NCBI RefSeq assembly: GCF_007677875.1
Contig: NZ_VEDO01000006.1
Span: 124,001 to 188,000, forward strand
Length of the DNA stretch: 64,000 nucleotides
Direction of reading: 5' to 3'
Origin: Variovorax boronicumulans
GTDB lineage: Bacteria > Pseudomonadota > Gammaproteobacteria > Burkholderiales > Burkholderiaceae_C
The notes beneath the pieces are model-generated. The model searched no databases. It saw only the letters and a list, made by a program, of their open reading frames with translations, and was not told the DNA's origin. A program made the position numbers and the translations under genes. Shown here one piece after another: positions 1 to 7,854 of this stretch (its first letter is position 1; the number at the start of each line of letters is the position of its first letter).

Positions 1-245
1 CCGCCGGCGAAGCTGCCGCTCTGCGCGGCCTCGTCCAGCACGAGCTGGCCCTGGCCCGCGAAGCCGGCCGCGATGGGCCCGAGCTTGACCTTGAACAGCA
101 GCGGGATCTCTGCACCCTCGGTGAGTTCGGCCCCGGGCTTGATCGATGCGCCGGGCAGGCACTCGACCATGAGCCGCACGTCGTGGAAGGCCTGCCAGAC
201 GCGCGCGGGCTCGGCGGCCAGGGTGAAGGATTGCTCAAGCTGCAT
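1..245 (-). CDS. CoxG-like SRPBCC-family protein, N-terminal part
   Basis: Only the first 81 residues are inside the window; the gene continues past the left edge. The visible part starts MQLEQSFTLAAEPARVW and contains VECLPGASI, the usual opening of the CoxG/carbon monoxide dehydrogenase subunit G family (START-like SRPBCC fold). Members help assemble or membrane-anchor molybdenum hydroxylases in the cytoplasm; they are not catalytic subunits. Its ATG lies 11 nt inside the end of the [2Fe-2S] subunit gene, so it is the next gene of the same leftward operon, which supports a maturation role for that hydroxylase. Family assignment is good; the exact job is inferred from context. Confidence 0.8.
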   Translation of the reverse strand, partial: MQLEQSFTLAAEPARVWQAFHDVRLMVECLPGASIKPGAELTEGAEIPLLFKVKLGPIAAGFAGQGQLVLDEAAQSGSFAG

Positions 246-768
246 GCGCAGTCTCCGCATGGGGTTGGGATTGGCGCTCGCGCAGCACGCGCTGGATCGC
301 CTGCACGATGCCCTGGTAACCCGTGCAGCGGCACAGGTTGCCGGCCAGCTCCTCGCGGATGCGCGCCTCGTCGGCCTGGGGCAGGCGCAGCACGATGTCG
401 CGCGCCGTCATCAACATGCCGGGCGTGCAGTAGCCGCACTGCAGCGCATGCTCGGCCGAGAAGGCGGCACGCAGCTGGGCCATCACGGCGTCGTCGTCGA
501 AGGCCTCCAGCGTGCGCACCTGGCGGCCGACGAAGCGCACGGCCGATTGCAGGCAACTGCGCTGCGGCGCACCGTCCACCTCGACCGTGCAGGCGCCGCA
601 GACGCCGTGCTCGCAGCCCAGGTGGGTCGCGGTCAAGCCACAGTGCTCGCGCAGCGCGTCGGCCAGGTGGGTGCGCGGCTCCAGTTCGAGCTGGTGGGTG
701 CGGCCGTTGACGCTGAGCGTGATGCGCTCGGTCGCGACCGGCGGAAATTCGAGGAAGGGGGCGTTCAT
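235..768 (-). CDS. Molybdenum hydroxylase small subunit, two [2Fe-2S] clusters (CoxS/XdhC-type)
   Basis: This 177-residue protein carries electrons from the molybdenum site to FAD. An N-terminal plant-type ferredoxin domain has Cys52, Cys57, Cys60 and Cys72 (CEHGVCGAC then SC). A C-terminal four-helix domain has Cys111, Cys114, Cys146 and Cys148 (CGYC and CRC). All eight ligands of the xanthine oxidase family are present. The start ATG overlaps the stop of the FAD subunit gene by 4 nt, and the CoxG-like gene overlaps its end by 11 nt, so the subunits are probably translationally coupled. The native substrate cannot be read from this subunit. Confidence 0.95.
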   Translation of the reverse strand: MNAPFLEFPPVATERITLSVNGRTHQLELEPRTHLADALREHCGLTATHLGCEHGVCGACTVEVDGAPQRSCLQSAVRFVGRQVRTLEAFDDDAVMAQLRAAFSAEHALQCGYCTPGMLMTARDIVLRLPQADEARIREELAGNLCRCTGYQGIVQAIQRVLRERQSQPHAETAHAA

Positions 769-1583
769 CGCGGTGTCTCCAGGTCGCGCAGCGCCAGCCG
801 CAGCATTTCGGCAAGCATGGATTGGCGGGTGGCGTCCAGGCCCAGGTCTTGTTGGTCCAGCCAGCGTGCGCGCTCGGCATCGGAGGCCAGCCGCGCCAGC
901 AGGCCCGGCTCCGCCACCACGCGGGGCGGACCGTCCAATGCGCCGAGCACCACGCGCTCGGTGCCGTCGGCCGGGTCGAGCAGGCAGCCGGCCAGCGCGT
1001 TGGCGAACTCGCCGGTCTTGCGGCAGAACTTGCGCCAGGCCCAGCGCGTGGCAGCCGAGCGGCGCGGCACGCACACGGCGGTCAGCAGCTCGCCCTCGGC
1101 CAGGCAGGTCTCGAAGGCCGAGGCCATGAAGTCGGCGGCCGGCACTTCGCGGGCACCGCCAGGGCCGGCAAGCAGGCAGGTGGCGCCCAGCAGCGGCATG
1201 GCGTTGACCCAGTCGGCCGCGGGATCCGCATGGCACAGGCTGCCGCCCAGCGTGCCGCGGTTGCGCACGGCGCGGTAGGCGATGCCGCGGGCCACGAAAG
1301 GCATGAGGCCGCGCGTGGGGTCGGGCACCTGGCCGTCCTCGATCTGGGCGTGCGTGACCATGGCGCCGAAGCGCACCGCCTCCGGCGTCTCGTGCACGGC
1401 GCGCAGTTCCTCCAGCGCATCGAGGTCCAGCAGCGTCTCCGGCTGGGCCAGGCGCAGGTTCAGCATGGCGCCCAGCGACTGGCCACCGGCGATGGGCTTG
1501 ACGCCCCAGCCGCCGTCGGCCAGGCGGGCGTTCAGAGCGGCCAGCGCGGCCGGCCGCTCCAGGGCGTAGGCAGCGGCTTTCAT
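765..1583 (-). CDS. Molybdenum hydroxylase FAD-binding subunit (CoxM-type)
   Basis: This 272-residue medium subunit binds FAD and passes electrons from the iron-sulfur subunit to the final acceptor. Two family FAD signatures are visible: AGGQSLGAMLNLRL near residue 36, and TLGGSLCHADPAADW in the middle (the TIGGsxxHxDPaaD loop). The C-terminal part is the CODH flavoprotein domain. Length is normal for the family (about 270-290). It overlaps the large subunit gene upstream and the [2Fe-2S] subunit gene downstream by 4 nt each (ATGA), giving the L-M-S order. Confidence 0.95.
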   Translation of the reverse strand: MKAAAYALERPAALAALNARLADGGWGVKPIAGGQSLGAMLNLRLAQPETLLDLDALEELRAVHETPEAVRFGAMVTHAQIEDGQVPDPTRGLMPFVARGIAYRAVRNRGTLGGSLCHADPAADWVNAMPLLGATCLLAGPGGAREVPAADFMASAFETCLAEGELLTAVCVPRRSAATRWAWRKFCRKTGEFANALAGCLLDPADGTERVVLGALDGPPRVVAEPGLLARLASDAERARWLDQQDLGLDATRQSMLAEMLRLALRDLETPR

Positions 1584-3958
1584 GCGCGGGCCTCCTTGGC
1601 GGCAGCCAGCGCGGCCAGTACGCGCTCCGGGCTGGCAGGGCATTCCGTCAGCTCGGCGCCCAGCGCGAACAGCGCGTCGTTGACGGCGTTGACGATGGCG
1701 GCCGGCGGCGCGATGGCCCCGCCCTCGCCGATGCCCTTCTGCCCGAACAGGCTGTGCGGGCTGGGCGTTTCCATGTGCAGCACCTTGAGCGGCGGCATCT
1801 CGCCGGCGCCGGGCAGGATGTAGTCGGCCAGCGTGGAAGCCAGCGGCTGGCCCTCGGCGTCGAACGGCATCTCTTCGTAGAGGGCAGTGCCGATGCCCTG
1901 GGCCAGGCCGCCGATCAGCTGGCCTTCGACGATGAGCGGGTTCAGCAGCACGCCGCCGTCCTCGCAGATCGCGTAGTCGAGCAGGCGCACCTGGCCGGTG
2001 GCGGTGTCCACCTCGACCGCGCAGGCGTGGCAGGCGTAGCTGAAGGTGCCGGTGTCGGGCTGGGTCTTGTAGCCCACCACGATCTCCAGGCCGCCGGAGT
2101 CGATCCCGTGCGGGATCTTCTGCGGCGCGCGGTACCAGGTGCGCGCGATCTCGGCCAGCGTCAGCGCGTTGGCACCGTCCGCCGTGTGGAAGCTGCCGCC
2201 CTGCAGGCGCAGCGTCTCGGCCGGTGCCTCCAGCAGCACCGCGGCCATGGCGCGCATGCGCTCGGCCAGCGCCCTGGCGGCGGTGCCGACCGCGCCACCC
2301 GACATCACGGCGCAGCGCGAGCCCCAGGTGCCCGTGGAGTAAGGTGACTGCGCGGTGTCGCCGTGCACGAGTCGCACCTGGGCGATCGGGATGCCCAGCA
2401 CGCTGTGCGCCACCTGGGCCATCGAGGTCTCCATGCCCTGGCCATGCGAGTGTGCGCCCAGCCGCAGCTCCAGCACGCCATCGGGTGTGAAACGCGCGGC
2501 GCACTGCTCGTAGCCCGGCACCATGGGGATGCCCCAGCCGTGGTAGACCGAGGTGCCGTGCGCGCCCTGCTCGCAGAACACGGCCAGGCCCAGACCGATG
2601 CGACGGCCACCCGGCGCGGCATGGGCCTCGCGCTGGCGGGCGCGCCAGGCGTCCCAGCCCAGCGCAGCGATGGCCTGGTCCATGGCCTGCAGGTAGTCGC
2701 CCGAGTCGAACAGCTTGTTGGTGATGTTGGTGTACGGCATGGCGCTGGCCGGCACCAGGCTCCTGCGCCGGACCTCGTGCGGCTCGATGCCCAGGTCGCG
2801 CGCGGCGGCGTCCAGCATGAGTTCCAGCGCGAAGCACACGCCCGTGCGCGCCACCCCGCGGTAGGGCAGGATGGGCGGCTTGTTGGTGGCGGCCGAACGC
2901 GTGCGGCAGCGGAACCAGTCCATCACATAGGGGCCGGGCAGGATGGAGCCGACCTGCGCGGCCTCCAGGCAGGCCGTGAACGGGTAGGACGAGTAGGCGC
3001 CGGAATCCACCACCGCATCGCATTCGATGCCGACCAGCCGGCCATCGGGCTCGACCGTGACCGCGATGTCGTAGGCGTGCTCGCGGCAGTTGGCATTCGC
3101 ACTGAGCTGCTCACGCCGGTCTTCGAGCCAGCGCACCGGCCGGCCCAGGTGCCGCGCCAGCCAGGCGCAGCAGATCTCCTCGGGCAGCAGGATGCCTTTG
3201 TAGCCGAAGCCGCCGCCGACGTCGGGCGAAACCACGCGCACCTGGCCCTGGTCGAGGCCCAGGCATTCCGCCAGGCCCGTGCGGTTGATGTGCGGCAGCT
3301 GGGCGGCCGAGTACATGACCAACTGGTCCAGGCGGTGGTCCCACCAGCACAGCACGGCCCGGCCTTCGAGCGGCGCCATGCACTGGCGGGAGGTGCGCAG
3401 CTGGCGGCGCACGGTGTGGCTGGGGGCGCTGCTCTCGGCCACGCGCCGGTCCACCTGGGTTTCCGCGAACACGTTGTCGGCCCAGTCCTCGTGCAGGCGC
3501 GTGGCCGCTGCCATCGCGGCGTGCATGTCGGCCAGCACGGGCAGTTCGGCGTAGTCCACCTCGACCCCTGCTGCGATGTCCTCCGCGCGGGCCCGCGTGG
3601 GCGCCACGCAGGCCGCGACCAGCTCGCCCACGTGACGGACCTTGTCCTGCGCCAGCGGCCACTGCACCGAGCGCTTGAAGCCCGGCAGCGCCGAGGCCGC
3701 CAGGATGGGCTGCACGCCGGCCAGGTCGGCCATGGTGTAGACCATGGCCTCGCAGCCGGCCGGCTTGGCGATGCCGCCGATGCGCGCATGGGCCAGCGGC
3801 GCGCGCACGAAGGCCACGTCCAGCATGTCGGGCATGCGGATGTCGCCGACGTACTGGCCGCGGCCCAGCAACAGGCGCTGGTCTTCCTTGCGCTGCACGC
3901 GCTGGCCGATGCCCTGGCCAGCAGCCTGCAGCAGATGGGGCGAAGTGGGTGCGTTCAT
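1580..3958 (-). CDS. Molybdenum hydroxylase large subunit, Mo-molybdopterin cytosine dinucleotide type (CoxL-like)
   Basis: A 792-residue catalytic subunit of the xanthine oxidase family. It shows the GGGFGYKG molybdopterin contact at residues 248-255 and the active-site glutamate in GEGG (Glu745), the base that activates the Mo-bound water. The loop that carries the catalytic cysteine (AYRCSFR) in true form I CO dehydrogenases reads PYRGVAR here (365-371), so this is not a CO dehydrogenase. It is more likely a hydroxylase of an N-heterocycle, aldehyde or aromatic ring. It lies 21 nt after the 2-oxoglutarate/Fe(II) oxygenase gene in the same operon, so two oxygen-inserting enzymes may act in one pathway. 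Substrate unknown. Confidence 0.93.
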   Translation of the reverse strand: MNAPTSPHLLQAAGQGIGQRVQRKEDQRLLLGRGQYVGDIRMPDMLDVAFVRAPLAHARIGGIAKPAGCEAMVYTMADLAGVQPILAASALPGFKRSVQWPLAQDKVRHVGELVAACVAPTRARAEDIAAGVEVDYAELPVLADMHAAMAAATRLHEDWADNVFAETQVDRRVAESSAPSHTVRRQLRTSRQCMAPLEGRAVLCWWDHRLDQLVMYSAAQLPHINRTGLAECLGLDQGQVRVVSPDVGGGFGYKGILLPEEICCAWLARHLGRPVRWLEDRREQLSANANCREHAYDIAVTVEPDGRLVGIECDAVVDSGAYSSYPFTACLEAAQVGSILPGPYVMDWFRCRTRSAATNKPPILPYRGVARTGVCFALELMLDAAARDLGIEPHEVRRRSLVPASAMPYTNITNKLFDSGDYLQAMDQAIAALGWDAWRARQREAHAAPGGRRIGLGLAVFCEQGAHGTSVYHGWGIPMVPGYEQCAARFTPDGVLELRLGAHSHGQGMETSMAQVAHSVLGIPIAQVRLVHGDTAQSPYSTGTWGSRCAVMSGGAVGTAARALAERMRAMAAVLLEAPAETLRLQGGSFHTADGANALTLAEIARTWYRAPQKIPHGIDSGGLEIVVGYKTQPDTGTFSYACHACAVEVDTATGQVRLLDYAICEDGGVLLNPLIVEGQLIGGLAQGIGTALYEEMPFDAEGQPLASTLADYILPGAGEMPPLKVLHMETPSPHSLFGQKGIGEGGAIAPPAAIVNAVNDALFALGAELTECPASPERVLAALAAAKEARA

Positions 3959-3979
3959 CGTGGTGTGTGGGGTGGCGCT

Positions 3980-4963
3980 TCAGACGCGGGTCTGCTGGTA
4001 CTTTTCGGTGCGGTAGTCGCCCGAGCGCACGGGTGGGTACTTGGCTTCGCCGGGCGGCGCGACGCACTCGACCAGCGCGTCGTAGTTCGGGTGGTGGAAG
4101 AAGGCGATGGAGATGCGCTGCGCGGCCGGCCCAGCCTCGGCCGGCGGGTTCACGACGCGGTGCACGTTGGAGACCCAGCGGTCGTTGGTCCAGCGCATCA
4201 AGAGGTCGCCGATGTTGACGACGAAGGTGTCGGGCGCGGTCTCCACGGGCAGCCACTCGCCCTGGCGCGTGCAGACCTGCAGGCCGCCCGCGGTGTTCTC
4301 GCCGTTCAGGATGGTCAGCAGGCCGTAGTCGGTGTGGGCACCGGCGCGCAGCTGGCCGGGTTCGGGCGCGACCTTCTGCTCGGGGTAGAAGTTGATGCGC
4401 ATCGCCGTGATGTGGCGGTCGATCTTGTCGTCGAAGAAGTCCTCGGGGATGCCGAGCGCCAGCGCGACCAGCGACATCATCTCGCCCGTGAGCCGCTCCA
4501 TGTGCGCGTAGTAGGCCGCGGCGGCTTCGGCGAAGCCGGCGGGCGCGGCGGGCCAGCGGTTCGGGATGAAATAGCCGCGGCCCTCCTCGCCCGTGAAATA
4601 GGGCTCGTCGGGCCAGTGCTCGCGGCCGAAGTGGTAGTACTCCTTGAGGTCGCCGGGCGCCTCGCCCGCCTGGCCAACATTCGCGCGCGACAGCGCGTCG
4701 AAGCCCAGGGCGCGGTAGCCGCGCGGCACCCTGGGGTCCTGCGGCGCAGCTTGCAGCTTGGTGGCCAGCGGCAGGTTGAAGAAGTGCTTGGCATGGCCAC
4801 GCAGCGCATCGATGGTCTGCAACGGCACGCCGTGGCCACGGATGGTGAAGAAGCCGATGTCGGTGCAGGCGGCCTCCATCGCGCGGGCGGCGCGCAGGCG
4901 CTCGTCGGCGCGGCCGTGCAAGGCGGCGGCCAGGTCGATGACAGGGATGGCACTGGTCGTCAT
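3980..4963 (-). CDS. 2-oxoglutarate/Fe(II) oxygenase, isopenicillin N synthase family
   Basis: This 327-residue protein has the DIOX_N domain (residues about 5-125, starting AIPVIDLAAAL) followed by the 2OG-Fe(II) oxygenase domain. Iron ligands are His210 and Asp212 (AGAHTDYG) and His268 (SNVHRVVN); the co-substrate anchor is Arg283/Ser285 (QRISIAFF). The family covers plant-type hormone oxygenases, isopenicillin N synthase-like oxidases and bacterial catabolic dioxygenases, so the fold fixes the chemistry (O2-dependent hydroxylation or desaturation) but not the substrate. The ATG at 4963 is 7 nt after the SDR stop. Confident family call, unknown substrate. Confidence 0.9.
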   Translation of the reverse strand: MTTSAIPVIDLAAALHGRADERLRAARAMEAACTDIGFFTIRGHGVPLQTIDALRGHAKHFFNLPLATKLQAAPQDPRVPRGYRALGFDALSRANVGQAGEAPGDLKEYYHFGREHWPDEPYFTGEEGRGYFIPNRWPAAPAGFAEAAAAYYAHMERLTGEMMSLVALALGIPEDFFDDKIDRHITAMRINFYPEQKVAPEPGQLRAGAHTDYGLLTILNGENTAGGLQVCTRQGEWLPVETAPDTFVVNIGDLLMRWTNDRWVSNVHRVVNPPAEAGPAAQRISIAFFHHPNYDALVECVAPPGEAKYPPVRSGDYRTEKYQQTRV

Positions 4964-4970
4964 GGCCGCC

Positions 4971-5726
4971 TCAGTGGAAGTAGGCGCCGCCGTCCACCAC
5001 CAGCGTCTGGCCGGTGATGAAGGCCGACGGCGCGTCAGCGAAGAACTCGATGGCGCCGACCAGGTCGTCCGGCAGCATGTCGCGCGCCAGCACGCGGCCG
5101 CGCAGCGAGGGGCCCTTGACGCCCTCGACCAGCACCGGGTTGGCCAGTGCGCCGTCGCTGAGCGTGAAACCCGGCGCCACGCTGTTGACCAGCACCTTGT
5201 GCACACCCAGTTCGGTCGCCAGCGCGCGCGTGAGCGAGATCACCGCGCCCTTGCTGGCCACATAGTGCGCCATGCCCGGATTGCCCTTGAAGGCCACGCC
5301 CGAGGAGATGTTGACGATGCGCCCGCCGCCGGCGCGCTGGAACGCCGGCAGCACGGCCTTGCAGGTGAGGAACACGCCCACCACGTTCACGCCCAGCACC
5401 TGGTTCCATTCGGCCACCGTGAGCTGCTCGAAGGGCTTGGGCGTGAGCGAGGAATAGATGCCGGCGTTGTTGACCAGCACGTCGATGCGGCCGTACAACG
5501 CCTCGGCCTGGGCGGCCATGGCCTCGACCTGCTCGGGGCTGGAGACGTCCACCGTCACGCCCAGCGCGTCGACGCCCTGCCCGCGCAGCCGCTCGGCCGC
5601 GGCGTCGGCGCCATTGCGGTCGGCCACCACCACCTTGGCGCCGCGCGCGCCGAACCGTTGCGCGACGGCGTAGCCGATGCCCTGTGCCGCCCCCGTGACG
5701 ATCGCCACCGCTTGTTCCAGACCCAT
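4971..5726 (-). CDS. Short-chain dehydrogenase/reductase, 3-oxoacyl-reductase-like
   Basis: A classical SDR of 251 residues: TGAAQGIG cofactor loop at residues 11-18, NNAG at 86-89, and the catalytic Ser142, Tyr155 and Lys159 (YVASK). Asp36 after the second strand (VVVAD) favours NAD(H). The ATG at 5726 is chosen because AGGAG precedes it by 10 nt; an earlier in-frame start would run into the promoter. It is the first gene of the leftward operon that continues into the 2OG oxygenase and molybdenum hydroxylase genes. It probably oxidises an alcohol made by one of them, which is inference. Confidence 0.9.
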   Translation of the reverse strand: MGLEQAVAIVTGAAQGIGYAVAQRFGARGAKVVVADRNGADAAAERLRGQGVDALGVTVDVSSPEQVEAMAAQAEALYGRIDVLVNNAGIYSSLTPKPFEQLTVAEWNQVLGVNVVGVFLTCKAVLPAFQRAGGGRIVNISSGVAFKGNPGMAHYVASKGAVISLTRALATELGVHKVLVNSVAPGFTLSDGALANPVLVEGVKGPSLRGRVLARDMLPDDLVGAIEFFADAPSAFITGQTLVVDGGAYFH

Positions 5727-5844
5727 GTTCACCGTGCTCCTGTCAGTTGCACGGCACACAGCAACTGCCATGCCACTAAGGCAATGGCATGCAGCAGTCT
5801 CTGATCCAGGTCATTGAAACAAAAAGATTTTTTCTGCGCTCAAC

Positions 5845-5862
5845 TACGTGGTGCACCACATA
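5845..5862. promoter_or_regulatory. Operator-like palindrome in front of the SDR operon
   Basis: GTGGTGCACCAC at 5848-5859 is a perfect 12-bp palindrome. Adding TA at each outer end gives an 18-bp palindrome with one mismatched pair. It lies about 120 bp before the SDR start, in an AT-richer patch. A close match (GCGGTACACCAC) lies in the promoter on the other side of the MarR gene, so it is a good candidate MarR-family operator. Binding is inferred. Confidence 0.55.
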
Positions 5863-5953
5863 TATGGGGCCGGCGCGAGGCCTGGGGTGCACCGATGTGG
5901 CGCGCCGCCGCCGCCTTCAAACCAAAACGGGGCACACCACCGGTCCCTGTCCG

Positions 5954-6463
5954 TCAGCGCAGCTTCCAGGGCACCACGCTGGTGTCGTTGTGCGATTCCA
6001 CGAGCTGGATCAGCTGCAGCATGAAGCGCTCACGTTCGCCCTCCGGCAGATAGGCGATGGTGCGGTCGTGGGCACGCTGGGCCGCACCGTCCATGCGCTT
6101 GGCCAGCGCCCGCCCCTTGCGGGCGATGCGCACCAGCTTCACGCGGCGGTCGGCCTCGGACTGGCGGCGCTCGACCAGGCCGCGCGCCTCCAGCCGCGGC
6201 AGCACCTCGGCCACGCTGGTGCGTTCCAGGCCGACCTCGTAGGCCAGCGTGTTCTGGTCCATCTCGCCATGCTCGGCCAGCACGGTCAGCAGGCTGTACT
6301 GCACGGGCGTGACGTTGTATTGCTGGGTTTCCTCGGCGAACAGCCAGGTGTGGATCTGGTGCAGCCGGCGGATCAGGAAGCCGGGCCGGGCGAACAGCGC
6401 GGAGCGCTCGCAGTAGTGGTCCAGCTGGGCGCGGACCGGCACGGGATCGTGTTCTTCTGTCAT
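5954..6463 (-). CDS. MarR-family transcriptional regulator
   Basis: A 169-residue protein with a MarR winged helix-turn-helix: dimerisation helices at both ends, recognition region around ERTSVAEVLPRLEARGLVER, and a wing SEADRRVKLVRI that keeps the D-R pair typical of MarR wings. The ATG at 6463 is used; a TTG two codons upstream is also in frame. It sits between the leftward SDR/2OG/molybdenum hydroxylase operon and the rightward amidohydrolase operon, reads leftward, and has operator-like repeats on both flanks. It most likely represses both operons until a pathway intermediate binds. Ligand unknown. Confidence 0.9.
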   Translation of the reverse strand: MTEEHDPVPVRAQLDHYCERSALFARPGFLIRRLHQIHTWLFAEETQQYNVTPVQYSLLTVLAEHGEMDQNTLAYEVGLERTSVAEVLPRLEARGLVERRQSEADRRVKLVRIARKGRALAKRMDGAAQRAHDRTIAYLPEGERERFMLQLIQLVESHNDTSVVPWKLR

Positions 6464-6522
6464 GCGCAAAGTCTAGCCGTGCCCCGCCTTGGCGACTGCA
6501 CCAGAACGGCGCCTTGGGGCTG

Positions 6523-6550
6523 GCACAAATTGTGCGGTACACCACCTATC
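6523..6550. promoter_or_regulatory. Divergent marR / amidohydrolase operator region
   Basis: Two elements are adjacent. GCACAA-A-TTGTGC (6523-6535) is a perfect 6+6 inverted repeat. TGCGGTACACCACCTAT directly overlapping its right end matches the second site near 5850 (CGTGGTGCACCACATAT) at most positions. The region is about 36-63 bp before the amidohydrolase ATG and 60-87 bp before the MarR start, where a divergent promoter would lie. Likely autoregulatory MarR sites, by inference. Confidence 0.55.
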
Positions 6551-6585
6551 AGTTCTCTCCACCGCACAGGAAGCAGGCAAGACAA

Positions 6586-7854
6586 ATGACCAGCATGGTT
6601 CTGCAAGGGGGCCGGGTGATCGACCCCGGCGCCGGCCGCGACGGCCTATTCGACGTTCTCGTCACCGACGGGCGCATCGCCGCCATCGGCAACGACCTGG
6701 GTGCCGCCGTGCCGGCCGACGCCCAGCGGGTGGACTGCCGCGGCAAACTGGTGCTGCCCGGCCTGATCGACACCCACGGCCACGTCTACCAGGGCGTCAC
6801 GGGCCGCTTCGGCATGAACGCCGACCTGTGCGGCGTGCGCTCGGGCGTGACCACGCTCATCGACCAGGGCGGCCCGAGCTGCATCACGCTGCCGGGCTTT
6901 CGCCAGTACGTGGCCGAGCCCTCGCACACGCGCGTGCTGGCCTTCCTGTCGGCCTACCTGGTCGGCGGCCTGGAGGGCCACTACTACCCCGAGCTGTACC
7001 GGCCCGAGTGCCTGGACGTGGACGCCACCGTGAAGTCCGCGCGCCAGAACCGCGACCTGGTGCGCGGCCTCAAGGCCCATGCCGAGATCGGCGGCTTCGC
7101 GCGCTGGGGTGTGCAGGTCATGCGCATCGCGGCGCGCATCGGCCGCGAGGCCGAGCTGCCCGTGTACATCCACTTCGGCCAGCTGTGGCCCAAGCCGGAA
7201 GCCGGCGGCCTGCCTGTGAACCCCGACTCCATCTTCAACCAGGTGGTGGAGATGCTCAAACCCGGCGACATCCTGGCGCACCCCTTCAGCCGGCACCCGG
7301 GCGGCTTCGTCGAGGAAGACGGCAAGCTGCACCCGCTGGTGCCCGAGGCTGTGGCGCGCGGGCTCAAGATCGACGTGGGCCACGGCTCGCACTTCAGTTA
7401 CAAGACCGCGCGCATCGTGCTGGACGCCGGCATCGTGCCCGACACGCTGGGCGCCGACATGCACGGCTACAACACGGCCGTGCCCCAGCCGGCCGGCACG
7501 CCCGACAGCCACCCGGACGAGGAAGACCACATGTTCAAGGGCAAGACGCGCTTCGGCCTGGTCTCGGCCATGACCAGCATGCTGGCGCTGGGCCTGCCGC
7601 TCACGCACGTGGTGGACATGGTCACGCGCAACGCGGCGCGCATGGCCGGCCTGGAAGGCGAGCTCGGCACGCTGCAGGTCGGCGGCGTGGCCGACGTGAG
7701 CGTGCTCCACGACGACCGGGGCCGCTGGCGCCTGGCCGACAACGAGGGCACGCAGGTGATTGCCGAGCGGCTGCTGACGCCGGCCTTCTGCCTGCGCGCG
7801 GGACGGCGTTTCGAGGCCGATGCCTCCATCCTGCCGGTGGCGCAAGAAGCATGA
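6586..7854 (+). CDS. Amidohydrolase/deacetylase-family metal-dependent hydrolase
   Basis: A 422-residue TIM-barrel amidohydrolase. The metal-binding HxH is His64/His66 in LPGLIDTHGHVYQG, and a late GADMHGYNT segment supplies the usual metal/catalytic Asp region. It resembles the deacetylase subgroup annotated as amidohydrolase/deacetylase metallohydrolases, which act on cyclic amides, N-acyl groups or imidazolone-like rings. The ATG at 6586 has AGGAAG upstream. Its stop overlaps the next ATG (ATGA), so it is coupled to the gamma-glutamyltransferase-like gene. It probably opens a ring or cleaves an amide in the same pathway as the leftward operon; this is inference. Confidence 0.88.
   Translation: MTSMVLQGGRVIDPGAGRDGLFDVLVTDGRIAAIGNDLGAAVPADAQRVDCRGKLVLPGLIDTHGHVYQGVTGRFGMNADLCGVRSGVTTLIDQGGPSCITLPGFRQYVAEPSHTRVLAFLSAYLVGGLEGHYYPELYRPECLDVDATVKSARQNRDLVRGLKAHAEIGGFARWGVQVMRIAARIGREAELPVYIHFGQLWPKPEAGGLPVNPDSIFNQVVEMLKPGDILAHPFSRHPGGFVEEDGKLHPLVPEAVARGLKIDVGHGSHFSYKTARIVLDAGIVPDTLGADMHGYNTAVPQPAGTPDSHPDEEDHMFKGKTRFGLVSAMTSMLALGLPLTHVVDMVTRNAARMAGLEGELGTLQVGGVADVSVLHDDRGRWRLADNEGTQVIAERLLTPAFCLRAGRRFEADASILPVAQEA

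Noticed and set aside
1580-3958. Carbon monoxide dehydrogenase
   Set aside because: The catalytic-cysteine loop of form I CO dehydrogenases (AYRCSFR) is PYRGVAR here, so the operon encodes a general molybdenum hydroxylase, not a CO oxidiser.
2363-5017. Very long open frame on the plus strand opposite the hydroxylase genes
   Set aside because: It is a high-GC mirror of real genes: low-complexity Ala/Arg/His/Gly content, no domain, no ribosome site, and it covers several well-recognised genes on the other strand. The same applies to other long opposite-strand frames, for example opposite fliF, cheA and the ABC genes.
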